A DNA stretch of 64,000 nucleotides, from the NCBI GenBank assembly GCA_964017155.1, contig OZ024857.1, positions 40,863,716 to 40,927,715 of the forward strand. The letters are read 5' to 3'. Under the pieces are notes generated by a model. That model saw only the letters and a list, made by a program, of their open reading frames with translations, was not told the DNA's origin and searched no databases. Shown here piece after piece: positions 38,065 through 51,269 of this stretch (within the stretch, counting starts at the first letter, position 1; each line of letters begins with the position of its first letter). Position numbers and translations under genes: made by a program. Origin of the DNA: Oasisia sp. SBJ-2009. Its lineage: Eukaryota; Annelida; Polychaeta; Sabellida; Siboglinidae.

Positions 38065-39483
38065 CCCTTTTTATACCAGATACGCACCGATGCGTAGTTG
38101 CCGCATCTTACCAGATACGCATCGGTGCGTATTTACCAACGTGTCCGCCCATGCGGCCATGTTGTGGCCATATTGAATAAATTAAAATCCCCCACTTCCG
38201 TCATACGAAGAGAACGAGGCTACACCACACTTCCTGCAAGGCAGACGCCATTTTATTGCGGCAATTTCAGTGGTTTTAAACGTGTTTTTGGAAAGTTTTG
38301 TTTTGTGTTGTATGTCGCGGCATTTAAAAATGGCGGACGATGGTGCTTCACACAGCGAAGGCAGTGATATTTCGGGAGTTGACAAGTTTATAAACGACGA
38401 TTTTGAAGGAGAATTAGCGGGAGAGAATGTCGACCCACTGCCCTGGATCGAGTGCAGGATGGCGGCGACGAAACCAGACCGCAGTGGATTGACAATTTGT
38501 TTCACGAATCCAACGAGTCTGGGGATGATTTATAGGGTTTCCACCCCGACTGGGTGACTGATCCTCGCCGCTTTCGCCCTGTCAGTGCGCCAGATTGCTC
38601 CCTGGATGGCACAGGCCATGAACTATGGTTGTAGTGAGTGCTCTGTGCCTCTGCACCAGAAATGCCTGAGGGCACACATCAACCAGTCGAACATTGGCAG
38701 ACAGGGTTGTCATGTAAATCGATGGATCGTTCTGTAGTTCTAGTTGTCGTTTTGTAATAAATTTATTGTTTACACATAGCATACATATTTCTGGAACTCA
38801 TTTTGTCAGTAGGAGAGATAGTATTGACTGCTGGAAGGAAATAATATGATAATATCCATTGTTGTTACTTGTCATCTTACATTAGCAAAATGTAGCTATT
38901 GAATTTTTCTACAACTCTTGTAATTGAAGTTGCTTTCTATTCATGCAAAAAAACAGTAGCAGAGTTATTATTGACTGCTGGAAGGAAATAATATGATAAT
39001 ATCCATACTTGTTACTTGTCATCTTACAAAACTAATATTTTCAGACTGACATACCTGATGAATATTGCTCATAACATTCCTTCTACCCGTCACACAGGAA
39101 TAATTCTTATAGCAAAATGTAGCTATTGAATTTGTCTACAACTCTTGTAATTGAAGTTGCTTTCTATTCATGCAAGAAACAGTCGAAAAGTTGTGCTGAA
39201 GTTCAGTCATGCATTTTGTAAAAAAAATCAAAAAACTTTCCTCTGATTTCAACTTATAATAACATAGTTGAATAAACAGTTCTATTTATATGATGCACAT
39301 CAATGGAAAGCTGCATTTCTTAGCTTTCATTTGATATACAACACTTGTATATATGTTATGTAGTTGCTGAGAAAATCAAATTTGACACACACCATGTAAT
39401 TTTTTTTTCCATATCCGTTTTTTCTCCCAATTGTTCTGGTAACATGGGTATAATTTCTGGGCGGACGTCTGGTATAAAAAGGG
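38065..39483 (+). mobile_element. Non-autonomous piggyBac-type element with TTAA target duplication
   Basis: TTAA at 38061-38064 and 39484-39487 flank perfect terminal inverted repeats CCCTTTTTATACCAGA and TCTGGTATAAAAAGGG. The 1419-bp body has a subterminal hairpin (ATACGCACCGATGCG against CGCATCGGTGCGTAT, 38090-38132). It holds two transposase-like remnants: an N-terminal acidic frame from 38330 (MADDGASHSEGSDISGVDKF) and a cysteine-rich tail near 38629 (CSECSVPLHQKCLRAH) resembling the piggyBac C-terminal zinc-binding domain. The catalytic DDD core is absent, so this is an internal-deletion derivative. Blocks at 38826-38880 and 38886-38950 recur at 38971-39028 and 39114-39175. Confidence 0.92.
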
Positions 39484-39487
39484 TTAA

Positions 39488-42278
39488 AGCACTTTTTTGG
39501 TACAGGTGCATTGCATTCTTCGCTGACATGAGACATGCATTTTATATATGCTTTGCAGACAAGTGTGAAATCATGAATGTCATAATTATAGATAATCCGT
39601 TTTTTATTTTCAAAATATGAAAACATTACATTTATAAAAGATACTTAAATATCATACAGTAAAAGTAACTGCATCATTGAACGACCGTAAAATACACTGA
39701 CTGTGACAGTTATTATATTTTTAACCAAAATGAGTTAAGTGACCGTTATCTTAACTATCCAGTTTTGACATAACTGATAACTTAGCATCGGCACTACTGA
39801 TTACTGAAGCAGCATTACGTGGAATTAGAGCAAGCCGTAATTGCTTCTAATTGCATGTTGGTTTGACCCACATATCCATCAGTGAGGCTTGGCTGGTGGG
39901 TATGTTAAACTGTCCCAGTGCTATGAGTGAACCCAGCACCTGCCTGGTGCAGTGGGCAATGTATTCCTGCTAACGGATCCTCTGCCTGACACTGCATACT
40001 GCACAAGCTTGCAGTGTGTACACAAGGCCACGCAAAAATGCCGCACACACAATGTGACATGACAGCCTCACACACCTACATATCTTGCCATCACTTGGAG
40101 CTGTGCTGTCTTCATGACAGGTATTCATAATTCAAACACACAACAAGACCATGCACACTGATAGCAGCCTGATTCAAGGATTCAACAAACCAGGACAATA
40201 GCAGGGCCCTCTCTAATAATCACGTAATTACAGTTTCGATCAGATTGTACAAATTCCTGCCAGCCAGCACACCAACCAGGGATCGACTCAAAGCTAATTC
40301 TATGTAGTTGGGCTTCCATGGATCTGTCAGTACATTGTAGCCACAACTAAGTTCTAAACACACTTCAAAGTACTTTAAATTACACAACTAATGAAGCCAC
40401 CACTAAAACTCCAGATGTGTCGATTAGTTATTGTCCCATGTTTGACAGGTGGTGTCTGCATAACAGTGAAACAAAGGCTTCTTTCCTGCACACTGGAGGT
40501 AATCACACCCCCAGTAGTTCAGGCATACTGAGCCTTTAAGTTAAACACAACACACAAACAAGAGGATTAATGTTTGAATCAAAAGTCAAAGATGCACCAC
40601 TGTATTGTGGTTGCTCTACTTAGAACTGGATTCAAAGTACAATTCACTCAAAGAGTTTCAGCAATAGTTTTAGCTAAATAACTTGAACTACAGTCTTTTT
40701 TTTAGAAACATGAGTCTTGGGTATTTAGCCTACTTGTGGTGACATTGTAAAGAGCAGAAATTAAATAGTTATTTACAGATGAAGACTGCATACAAATTTA
40801 GTATCGTAATCATTTAAAACTGTTGAATTGTAGTCCATAGTACTATCCAACCACTCCATAATCTTTGAATAGTAACAAATCAACTAGAACCACAGAAAGT
40901 CTACTGGTACATTAATCCTGTCAAGCAAAATGACTGACTGCCTTCACATACTGCTTCTTTCACAAAACATGTTTTGTAACACTATGTGAACTGTGAAGAT
41001 ATTGAAATGTACCTGTACTATTCAATAAACAAGTGAGCCACGGGGAGCAACTGAATGAATAAACTGTGCAGACACTTGGAAAATATAATGATAGGATGCA
41101 ATGTAAAGTATTTCTTCATTGATACAATCTGTACTGGTAACTGTCTATTAAATGGGGTAGACCGTGTTAGTCGTGTACCATTTAGGCACAAGACTCTTGT
41201 TCACACAGGGTGTCAGGTTGTCATTGTTACGACATTTGGTCACACTGACATGTTGATTGAATCACGTAGTGCAGAGCAAGACATTTGGTCATGACTCATG
41301 ACTAAGTCTACGACATACATATGGTCAAATGTTTATGAGTCTATGACAGTTGGCCAGTTTATCTCTGTGTTTTTATATATAAATTTAAGTTGCTAAAATA
41401 AAACTACATTTGTATGTGCATACACACAATTCTGTTATCACTGATGATCTTGTTTTATTGCTCAAAACCACATCTGAATGATAATATGTTAACAAATTTA
41501 AACAGGACAGTTTACAGAAGAACTACACAGCAATTTATGAATACTGCTTCAATAATATCATACTTCACTGATTTCAATGCCATTGTTTTTGCCATATTGC
41601 ATTTAAAAAATATAATATGTAAAACAAATTACATATTATAATTATTCAAATCTAAAAATACAGCAATTTACACAAAGCAGGTATAACAGGGTAGAACTAA
41701 AATTGGTCTAAAATGATACTAACTTGTCAGAGTTCACGCATGACACGTTTTATCCTGCACAAGTCATTATAACAATGTTATCAGATGCTAGTTTCAGTAA
41801 TGACATCACTGGCAGTCATGCTTCACAAACTATGTACAATTGAGACAGTGTATGATATTGTATGTACAGTGACTGTTGTACACAGCTCTAGAGGTTAAGG
41901 TGTGATAAAACTGGTGTCTGGTCAAATCAATGAAGTGTTTTTGTACTGTAACACAGCAAATGTGCTACTAGAACCTCATTATGTTTGGGTTCAGAACTGA
42001 GTAACCACAATGATCTTATGTAACCGATTTTAAATAAAGCTTCTTGTATCTTGTATGTTACTAGATGTTTTTGAAAGATCCAGTAGATAGGGGCATTTTT
42101 TAAGGCCTTTCACGTCTGCCCGTATGAAGGTTGTCTGTACAATATTCTGCAATTATCATGGTGTGTTTAATAAAATATTGAAGATAGCTATGCTGTTTTG
42201 ACTCTTTACAAATTATCAATGGTTCTCTCAAAAGTCCAAGGCAGTTGTAAATTTTGTAGCCATTATTACCTAATACAT
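39488..42278. other. Intergenic, nothing recognised
   Basis: AT-rich with no long frame in any reading. 39840-40080 is less AT-rich and looks like an old dispersed repeat (GTTGGTTTGACCCACATATC), but I have no second copy to support that. Confidence 0.4.
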
Positions 42279-42491
42279 ATGCAGTACTGCCAGAAAGTAA
42301 CTAGTACAATTACTTTGAAGTTATTTTTTATTATTGTCTTTCTGTTAAGTAACAGCACTCCCAATTGTCAATCAAATTAACATGTCTGTGTGTGATTGAC
42401 AATTGGGAGTGTCGTTTCTTGATAGGTAGACAGTAATGTACAAAAATGAATTTCAACATGACTGTATCAGTTACTTTCTGGCAGTATTGTA
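42279..42491. mobile_element. MITE-like foldback, Tc1/mariner style
   Basis: Terminal inverted repeats CAGTACTGCCAGAAAGTAAC (42282) and TTACTTTCTGGCAGTATTG (42471-42489) end near TA dinucleotides. A second inner pair, CACTCCCAATTGTCAATCA (42356-42374) and its complement (42393-42411), makes the centre a stem. About 210 bp with no coding capacity. Confidence 0.8.
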
Positions 42492-45480
42492 TATATATTA
42501 ATATCATAAACCAGCCAAATTATCTGGAAATACAGTCCTAACAAAAATTCAGTCACTCGCGCTAAAACAGTTTTGAAAACTGCAGTCCCCATGGATTAAA
42601 TTAATGTTCTAGCTGAGTTGCTTAGCTTTGCACTAAAAATTAAAAAGTCTAGCACTTCCACAATTTGTTACACATGCATGTGACCAAACCAGAAATGATT
42701 TGGTTCATAAATCTAACAAACGTATTTTTGGTATAATTATGAACACCAAATATAGACGCAACCTGAAATGCAGGAATAGGTTGCACCCTAGTGGCAAGAA
42801 ATAAAAAATACTAATGTTACCAGTGGTAAGCAGAACTATTGCTCCTGCATCCAGTGACATAATTCTAAATGGCAAAATTATATGTACAGTGACAACATGA
42901 CATGTCATGACTGGAACTCTAGGTACAGCCTTTTGAAACATTGACCCTGACAAGTTCTCCGACACTGTGGGTGAATTTTGAAATGAAAAAGTCTAAATCT
43001 ATGAACCAAATGAACCTGCTAGATCACATGCAAATTCCTGCTGAATACTTGCAAAACTGATGGGGTCCTCAAAACAAACTGTAACAACGTACTGTACTAA
43101 GTAAACTATTTTGTTAATGATATGCCACAATGGCATCCAATGTTGTTTACTGATTGCCTAATGTTACTGTATGATAATTTATCATAATTATGTAAGACAT
43201 AATTTCATTTATTTATCATATATACAAAGTACAAATTCTACCAATTGGAAATGACAAAATATGAACAGAATGCCAAGTCTGTGATCATAGTACGGAGAAT
43301 TAGTTATATCGAAATATTTAAACAATCTAGAATTTTAAATACGATGCTGTTGTAGTGAAAGACCTCAAATGCCTGCAATCAGAAAACTGTTGCTCTAGCC
43401 AATACTAAAGATAGTGCAAGCTCTATCCTGATAGGGTGATACGTTTTCACAATTGCACCAATTGTTGGACACAGATGATCTAGCTTATTGACAGGAGCTG
43501 TTATCAAACTTGCTGTGTCAGTTCGATACTCAACATAACTACATATAATTAAGTAACTAAGTTGTGGAAGTTGGATACCGATACATCATGGTATCGCAAG
43601 ACTTTGATATATAATATTGAGCATCAAATGGACAGTAGTGCTGGTTTGATACTTTATCCGTGCATTCCCAGATAAATTTTTGGGTCAAAATTGAGACTAA
43701 ATAGCTCATGTTCATTTAACATCAATGCATTATATGGCACCGTTTTGCAAATTATGACACACCAGGCAAACAGTTGCCAGACTGGAAAATATCCAACGCT
43801 GTGACTTCTTCATTTGTCTGACACCAAAATGTGTTCTTATCCTAGAGTAAATTTGTAATTTCACGGGTTGGTATGGGTATTGTTGGAGACTGCTATTTAA
43901 ATTCTATCTATATGAGTGGTGTTAAACCGATTGGCTGGAAGAGGTTGCCAACAGGCAACGATCTGCTGATTGTTGTTCAAGTTGTTGGCTTTTTGAAACA
44001 GTGTGTGTCAGTAAAAAAGTACTTCCTAGCAAAGCGAATTACACTACTGACAGTGATGTTTCTTGTCACTGTATACACTGCAATGATTTATGGGTGATTT
44101 TCTTTATTATTAAAAAAATCGGTAACTTCCGTCATTTATTATGCCGGTCAGTTGGTGAAGTACCGGTGCCCGTTCGACAACGCCAACTGGTCTGGTTGCG
44201 AAACAGATACCACTTACGTGGTGCCGGTCTGATTATGTATGCGTGCATAAAATGGATATTGGAATACTAATATCGAATGATCGTATATGGACCAGGCATT
44301 GGCCAAGGCCATTCATTCATAGGGCAGGGGCCGGCCGGCCTAAATCAATCGTACCCGTGTCCGTGATAGCGATTGCTATTCTTACCTTCAATATAAACTG
44401 TCTTGCTCACGTTTCTACCGAGTTTACCGACTTCGAACTACTCGCTTGTGTGCAGATGATACTCGCATACGATTCAGGCATTAATCGAAATAGCTAAATA
44501 CGACAAAGCTTCAAACATTGGCATTGTTTCCCTCCTTCGTCAGTTAGCCTAGCTGTCCCCATAATCAATGGCGGTTGGTTGACTCATTACAGACCGGATC
44601 TGAGCTCAGTGCGATAAATAGTCCCACATAATCGAAGTAAAAACAACCTATAAGAAACGTCAAAGTTATTTTAAACATACACTATTTACATAAATCATGA
44701 ATATATTTGTTCTATGATTATAAATTAATCACATACTCAAGAAATAATGTAAAATAAACTGCTTCCGGTGTGTTAAATTTTGCGGAAGTTTAATACTACG
44801 GCGTATTGGTTTCATCCGAGGGGCGTGACACAAATCTTCCTACATGGGAGCTGTGATATTTCGAGCGTCAACGTGTTTAAAGTTGAACTGTTGTGGTAAA
44901 ATACCCTAGGTAACAGCGCCACAGAATACAAGAAAGCATGACTTCAATATAATTCTACATTGTTGTAATTGTTGGAATTATTACGTAGGCCCTTACGGCT
45001 ACGCGATCTGCTAAACTAAAGCCTTTCGAGTTTCATTTAGGAACACCGGACGTTATAGTCTGTAGTGTAGCCTAGGCTAGGCCCAGGCCATGGCCATGCA
45101 CGCCCACTGTCAATCTGGACACGGATGATTACTCAGAAAAGTCCTACTAGGAAATTGGACTGAGATGATATCTATTTCAGAATATCCTTCTCTAGAGGTA
45201 ATGAGGTCACTGCAGGTTACACACCGAGAGACTGTTCTAGTTTAGCACAGGCATGGTCCATTATGTTTATGCTTATGCTCGGGCGTCGACCGATGGGGAT
45301 ACGCCCCCCCCCCCACACAATAATTTTTCAGTTCAGGAAAACACATTACTTCCTAGTTTGGGGCAGTTGGGAAGTCCTACACAGTCACAGGCACACATGT
45401 CACGCTATGAATCAGGCAACCAGTTATAAGTCCAGTCTGCCGTCCAAATTTTCCGTGATTGGGGTGGGCCATATTGCTCC
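42492..45480. other. Intergenic with a CpG-rich patch
   Basis: 42492-44100 shows nothing recognisable. 44140-45100 is clearly CpG-richer (CCGGTGCCCGTTCG, GGGGCCGGCCGGCC) and contains the minus-strand donor GAAG|GTAAGA at about 44388. It is a plausible promoter, possibly of ARF6 through a long 5'UTR intron. No coding frame is convincing. Confidence 0.35.
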
Positions 45481-45499
45481 TATTCAAATATACGTATAG

Positions 45500-45500
45500 C

Positions 45501-45558
<58 letters not shown>

Positions 45559-45724
45559 CTAGGGCCTCCAATAAGGGCCTTTGTTTATTTTAGAATTACA
45601 AATATACAAAACATTGCATATTTTATATGCATGCACGTCAGGTCATATAACATATACAGTATACGTATAGCCAACATAATGTGTATATACAAAAGTATGT
45701 ATATTAGTATATATATTATATATA

Positions 45725-45767
<43 letters not shown>
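45500..45767. repeat. Two (AT)n microsatellites with the same left flank
   Basis: AT runs at about 45505-45557 and 45728-45767. TATACGTATAGCCAACATA precedes the first run directly and recurs at 45660, ahead of the second, so a short segment has been duplicated. Confidence 0.8.
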
Positions 45768-45770
<3 letters not shown>

Positions 45771-45880
45771 CATTATATACGTGTGTGCATGCGTATGTGT
45801 GTATGTATCCTACTAATATGTTGTTTAAAACCGGATTGACGCCCCTGAGCACATGCATGGTTAGCCTCGGTTACCCAGAC

Positions 45881-46356
45881 TCCGTGAGGTGGCAGCACTT
45901 TTAAACCCCCTCAACTCCGCCTGGGACAGTATATGGGCTTAAGTTTCTACATCCGGGCAGCCTTACCCCAGATTAGGGTAGAGACGCTGATTGGCTCTCA
46001 GGCCAACTAGGAAATAAAAATTTAAATAACGATATAGTTTTACAAGATAATAATATCATATGAAAAGTATTCACCATTGAACCTATATTAACACAAAAGT
46101 AAGTAAAAATTCAAATTTACCGTTGTTTATAAAATAAGAATTACGGCAGGATTAACCACTATCCGTGAGGTGGCAGCATTGTCTAGCCCGACACGCATAG
46201 CATACAAATTAAATAAGGAAACCTTTTGATCAAATAATGCTGTATTATAAAAACTATTCAAAATTAAACTTATATTAACACAAAATAAATAGAAATACAA
46301 ATTTGCAGTTGATTATAAAATATATATCACGGCAGTGTCCGTGAGGTGGCAGTATT
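45881..46356 (+). promoter_or_regulatory. Three CTCF-like motifs in one orientation
   Basis: TCCGTGAGGTGGCAGCACT (45881), TCCGTGAGGTGGCAGCATT (46162) and TCCGTGAGGTGGCAGTATT (46338). The core CCGTGAGGTGGCAG fits the vertebrate CTCF consensus CCGCGNGGNGGCAG at all but one defined position. The flanks of the last two copies are related (TTATATTAACACAAAAT, ATTATAAAATA, ACGGCAG), so the units arose by duplication while the motif stayed almost unchanged. Confidence 0.5.
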
Positions 46357-46359
46357 GTA

Positions 46360-48480
46360 TAGATCACGCGCGGATACCAAACAAAAGCGGTTAATGTGGC
46401 CAGACTGTCTTTTCGGCATAGTTCCGCAGCCGACCGACAGTCGGTTAAGCGAGACTAATGCATGGTCAGATCGCTATAGAGCTAGGGGACCGTGCAAGCT
46501 ACATATTATATAGTAGGATTCTACCATCGAGATCTCACTCCACTGGTGCAATACGTTTAGATTCGTCTTGCCGTGATCGGCTGCCTGCTGCTAGCTGTTT
46601 TTATTTCGCGATAGATCGAGCAAGCAGTCAACAGCAAATACGTTGATTTTCAAGATTATACGAATACGAGTATGGATGTTTTTTGTTAGAGGGCATCTTA
46701 TAAACTACGTCCTCCTGTTCAGATATGACATCTTATAAATACGCTTATATGTCTTGTGGTAATTAAACCCGAGATGACCGATGCTTCTGATGAGGTGTAT
46801 ACGTAACCCTTGAAAACTCTATAGCCTGTTTCATTAACTGACAAAAAAAGTGTTCCATTTAATATCCAACAAAGTTTTCCAAGTTAGATAGGCCCCCCTA
46901 TGCACTTGTAGATGAGGCGATATATTTCCGAAAATCCTCCACTCGTTAATGAATTTTACTTACTGGTTATAAGACAATATATATACACATTTATTGTGAA
47001 AACATAGTTATTTCGATCTCCTGATGGCATATGTGGTTTCAAACCCTTGGAGAACTGGAAACTGACCTCATCGATTTTGGTATGCCTGCTTAATGAACTG
47101 GCAAATTTACGTACGTGATCACCAAAGTAATATATAGACAACATTGGTCTACCGAGCCGATCGTCGGTGTCTGAACCTTTGCCGAAGCTGCAACCAGGGT
47201 ACGGTGTTATTCAAACTTCTTTTGTCTGTGAGACGTACAACGGTACGGGCGTCGTTTATAGGTAATATTGTAACATGCAAAGAATGATCTGTCGGCCGTA
47301 AAATGAACTGCGCCAGTGGACTGACCCAAGTTGCACGGCTCACGGCTGACTTTCGCTCAGGACCCTGTCCCGTCTCCTGTCGGCTGACACCCCAGGGAGC
47401 ATCGGTTAGGTGATAGAGATACGACAATATACACATGTAGATAATACGAATATCACACACACACCCAATTGATGCAACCAAATGTTAGCAACGTGAACCT
47501 CTGGTGACCGGATAACTTCGACTCCGTGCCAGAAGTCAGTGCAGCGCTTGAGTTACACCGCGGTAAGGTAACGTGACCTCAAGTGATCGACCAACTTTAT
47601 TCATAATTAGCCAATTTGTAATTGGAACAGTTTCGCGTCAGTCTTACATGTCGCGCTTGCTGTTTCCTGTCGGCCTTACCCTTCGCCAGACAACTATACA
47701 TCAAATATACATTGTATATATGTATTAAATGTCGAAAAACATCTAAAAACAATGGCTCTGACTCTGTTAATAATACAATTTTGTCAGAAACCCCGTAGGC
47801 AGAATCCGCATGATTTGTTAATCTTTTGCAACATCATAAAACGGCGGTCAATATTTCACATAACAGTGGATTTCTGCGATTTCCGTTTCAAGGCGTCGGC
47901 GAAAGCGAGACGTAATGACGTCATAGACAGCGAACGTTGGTTACGCGAGGAGCCCTGGGGAGAGAAAATTACGGAATGGGATGAAATCCGTCTATATCTG
48001 TGAGACAGAATCGCCATCGACGGTCTGTAGAAGCGAGAATACCGTCCACATATCACAGGTCACCCGTAGCATGGGTTTAGAGATGACACGGAGCTGCATT
48101 TTTGATCTGGAGATCATTGGCAGGCTCTATACGTGGGCATTGCCATGACGTACCGACTGAAAGTGAGGCAATGTACACCTATGTGGTCGTTGCTCATCGT
48201 CTTCTCTTCTGATATTGCCATTTTTCAGGATTTGGTGGAAGTAGTCTATATAACAACACGACGGGCGATAAGGGGCCTAGCTGATATCAACGGTTGGTAC
48301 CGTTCATCTGGAATACGTGCGCCTGCGTGTGACGGGGTGAATCTCTTCTGCTGGTCGCATCGCCCTCCGGTCCAACAGAAGAAGAAACGACAGTTTGTCA
48401 GGAACACAGGAATGCAGGCATTAAAATTCAGCTATTGCCCTTCTCTCTAGCGGAGTTCGTTCTGGACCCTTCGCGTGGAG
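46360..48480. other. Intergenic, no firm gene
   Basis: Mixed base composition. A plus-strand frame 47752-48003 (MALTLLIIQFCQ to DEIRLYL) and another at 48133-48450 match no known family. A perfect CRE palindrome TGACGTCA lies at 47916-47923. Confidence 0.35.
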
Positions 48481-48552
48481 CCGATGTTGCTGGGTTTAGA
48501 CTTTAGTGTATGGCATTACAGGGCTTTTAATTACCGTGGCCATTGCTACTGT

Positions 48553-50693
48553 CTTCTCAAGTGTGGCCGATGTTACCAACGCTTGATGTGTGGGCGATAT
48601 TACCAGCCACTAGCGTGTGGCCGATACCACGATAGTACCGGCTTTCAGCGTGCGACCGATGTTACCGATATTACAGCCCTTCAGCACGTGGCCGACGTTA
48701 CCGGCCTTGAGCACGTGGCCGATGTTACCGGCCTTGAGCACGTGGCCGATGTTACCGGCCTTGAGCACGTGGCCGATGTTACCGGCCTTAAGCACGTGGC
48801 CGATGTTACCGACCTATAGCGTGTGCCCAATATTAACGGCCTTAAACACGTGGCCGATGTTACCGGCCTTTAGCGCGTGGCCGATGTTACCGGCCTTTAG
48901 CGCGTGGCCGATGTTACCGGCCTTTAGCGCGTGGCCGATGCTACCGGCCTTTAGCGCGTGGCCAATGTTACCGGCCTTAAACACGTGGCTGGTGTTATAC
49001 CGGCCTTTAGCACGTGGCTGATGTTAATGGCCTTTAGCGTGTGGCCGATGTTACCGGCCTTTAAGCACGTGTTCGATGTTACCGGCCTTTAAGCACGTGG
49101 CCGATGTTACCGCCCTTTAGCATTATGGCCGACGTAACCGGTCTTTACCGCGTGGCCGATGTTACCGGCCTTTAGTACGTGGCCAATATTACCGGCCTTT
49201 AGCGCATGGCCGATGTTACCGGCCTTTAGTACGTGGCCAATATTACCGGCCGTTAGCGCGTGGCCGATGTTACCGGCATTTAGCGCGTGGCCGATGTTAC
49301 CGGCCTTTAGCAATTGGCCGATGTTACCAGAATTTAGAGTATGGCCGGTGTTACCGATCTTTAGCGTGTGCCCAATATTACCGGCCTTTAGCGCGTGGCC
49401 GATATTGCCGGCTTTAAGCACGTGGCCGATGTTACCGGCCTTAAACACGTGGCCGATGTTACCGGCCTTTAGCGCGTGGCCGATGTTACCGGCCTTTAGC
49501 ACGTGACCGATGTTACCGGCCTTAAACACGTGGCCGATGTTACCGGCCTTTAGCGCGTGGCCGATGTTACCGGCCTTTAGCACGTGGCCGATGTTACCGG
49601 CCTTTTAGCGCGTGGCCGATGTTACCGACCTTTAGCGCGTGGCCAATGTTACCGGCATTTAGCACGTGGCCGATGTTACCGGCCTTTAGCAATTGGCCGA
49701 TGTTACCAGAATTTAGAGTATGGCCGGTGTTACCGATCTTTAGCGTGTGCCCAATATGACCGGCCTTTAGCACGTGGCCGATATTACCGGCTTTAAGCAC
49801 GTGGCCGATGTTACCGGCCTTAAACACGTGGCCGATGTTACCGGCCTTTAGCGCGTGGCCGATGTTACCGGCGTTTAACACGTGGCCGATGTTACCGGCC
49901 TTTGGCGCGTGGCCGATGTTACCGGCCTTTAGCACGTGGGCGATGTTACCGGCTTTTAGCGCGTGGCCGATGTTACCGGCCTTTACCAAGTGGCCTATGT
50001 TACCAGCATTTAGAGTATGGCCGATGTTACCGGCCTTTAGCGCGTGGCCGATGTTACCAGCATTTAGAGTATGGCCGATGCCCGATGTTACCGGCCTTTA
50101 GCACGTGGCCGATGTTACCAGCATTTAGAGTATGGCCGATGGTACCGGCCTTTACCAAGTGGCCTATGTATACCAGCATTTAGAGTATGGCCGATGTTCC
50201 CGGCCTTTAGCACGTGGCCGATGTTACCGGCGTGTAGCACCTGGCCGATGTTACTGACCTTTAGCGTGTGCCCAATATTACCGGCCTTTAGCGCGTGGCC
50301 GATGTTACCGGCTTTTATACACGTGGCCGATGTTACCAGCATTAAGCACGTGGCCGATGTTACCGGCGTGTAGCACGTGGCCGATGTTACCGGCCTTTAA
50401 CGTGTGCCCAATATTACCGGCGTTTGGCGCGTGGCCGATGTAACCGGATTTAAGCACGTGGCTGATGTTACCGGCCTTAAGCACGTGGCCGATGTTACCG
50501 GCATGTAGCACGTGGCCGATGTTACCGGCCTTAAACACGTGGCCGATGTTACCGGCCTTTATCGTGAGGTCGATGGCCGATGTTACCGGCCTTAAGCACG
50601 TGGCCGATGTTACCGGTTTTTAGCACGTGGCCGATGTTACCGGCCATTAGCACGTGGTCGATGTTACCGGCCTTTAGCGTATGGCCGATCTTA
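48553..50693. repeat. 27-bp satellite array, roughly 75-80 copies
   Basis: The unit is GTGGCCGATGTTACCGGCCT followed by TTAGCAC. The last base or two vary, giving CACGTGG or GCGCGTGG at the junction. Because 27 nt is nine codons, frames stay open on both strands (LKAGNIGHA, AFSAWPMLP); this is not evidence of coding. A higher-order duplication is visible: a variant run starting CAATTGGCCGATGTTACCAG is at 49311 and again at 49690, 379 bp apart, or fourteen monomers plus one base. Confidence 0.97.
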
Positions 50694-50699
50694 TTTACA

Positions 50700-50920
50700 C
50701 AGACACACACACGCGCGCGCGTGAACACATGCACACACACTCGCACGTACACACTCGCACGCACGCACACACGCGTACACATACACAGTGACACACAATG
50801 ACACACACGCACGCACGTACACACACACGCACGCACACACGCACACACTCTCGCACGTACACACACTCGCACGCACGCATACACACAGTGACACACGCAC
50901 GCACGCACGCACGCACGCAC

Positions 50921-50973
<53 letters not shown>
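50700..50973. repeat. (CA)n / (CACG)n microsatellite
   Basis: Compound CA and CACG repeat directly joined to the 27-bp satellite, ending in about 22 pure CA units and followed by a C-rich tract at 51000-51010. Confidence 0.95.
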
Positions 50974-50975
<2 letters not shown>

Positions 50976-51269
50976 GCTTCCCCTTCCCTTCTCAATTTCC
51001 CCCCCCCCCCCTTTTTCGATCTCCTTATAACTGTAGTTGTCTATTTGGGCGAGAGTGGAGAATTCTCGTGTCGGACAGTCAGCTGACCAGCCAACCGTAA
51101 CGTGTCTGGCTGGCAACATTGCGTAACACATCATTATGCCGATATCAAATCTAAGAAAGTTGAGTGGCAAACCAAAAGACGATATACATGCCGCCTTCGC
51201 CCTGATTGTGTTGGAGATACTCGGACAGCAATAGGGAGATGGTAGAACAGATCAAACGTGTGCTTCACC

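Noticed and set aside
48475..50545. Families of LKAGNIGHA and AFSAWPMLP repeat proteins on both strands
   Set aside because: The 27-bp period keeps frames open on both strands at once. No start context, flanking domain or splice structure supports translation.
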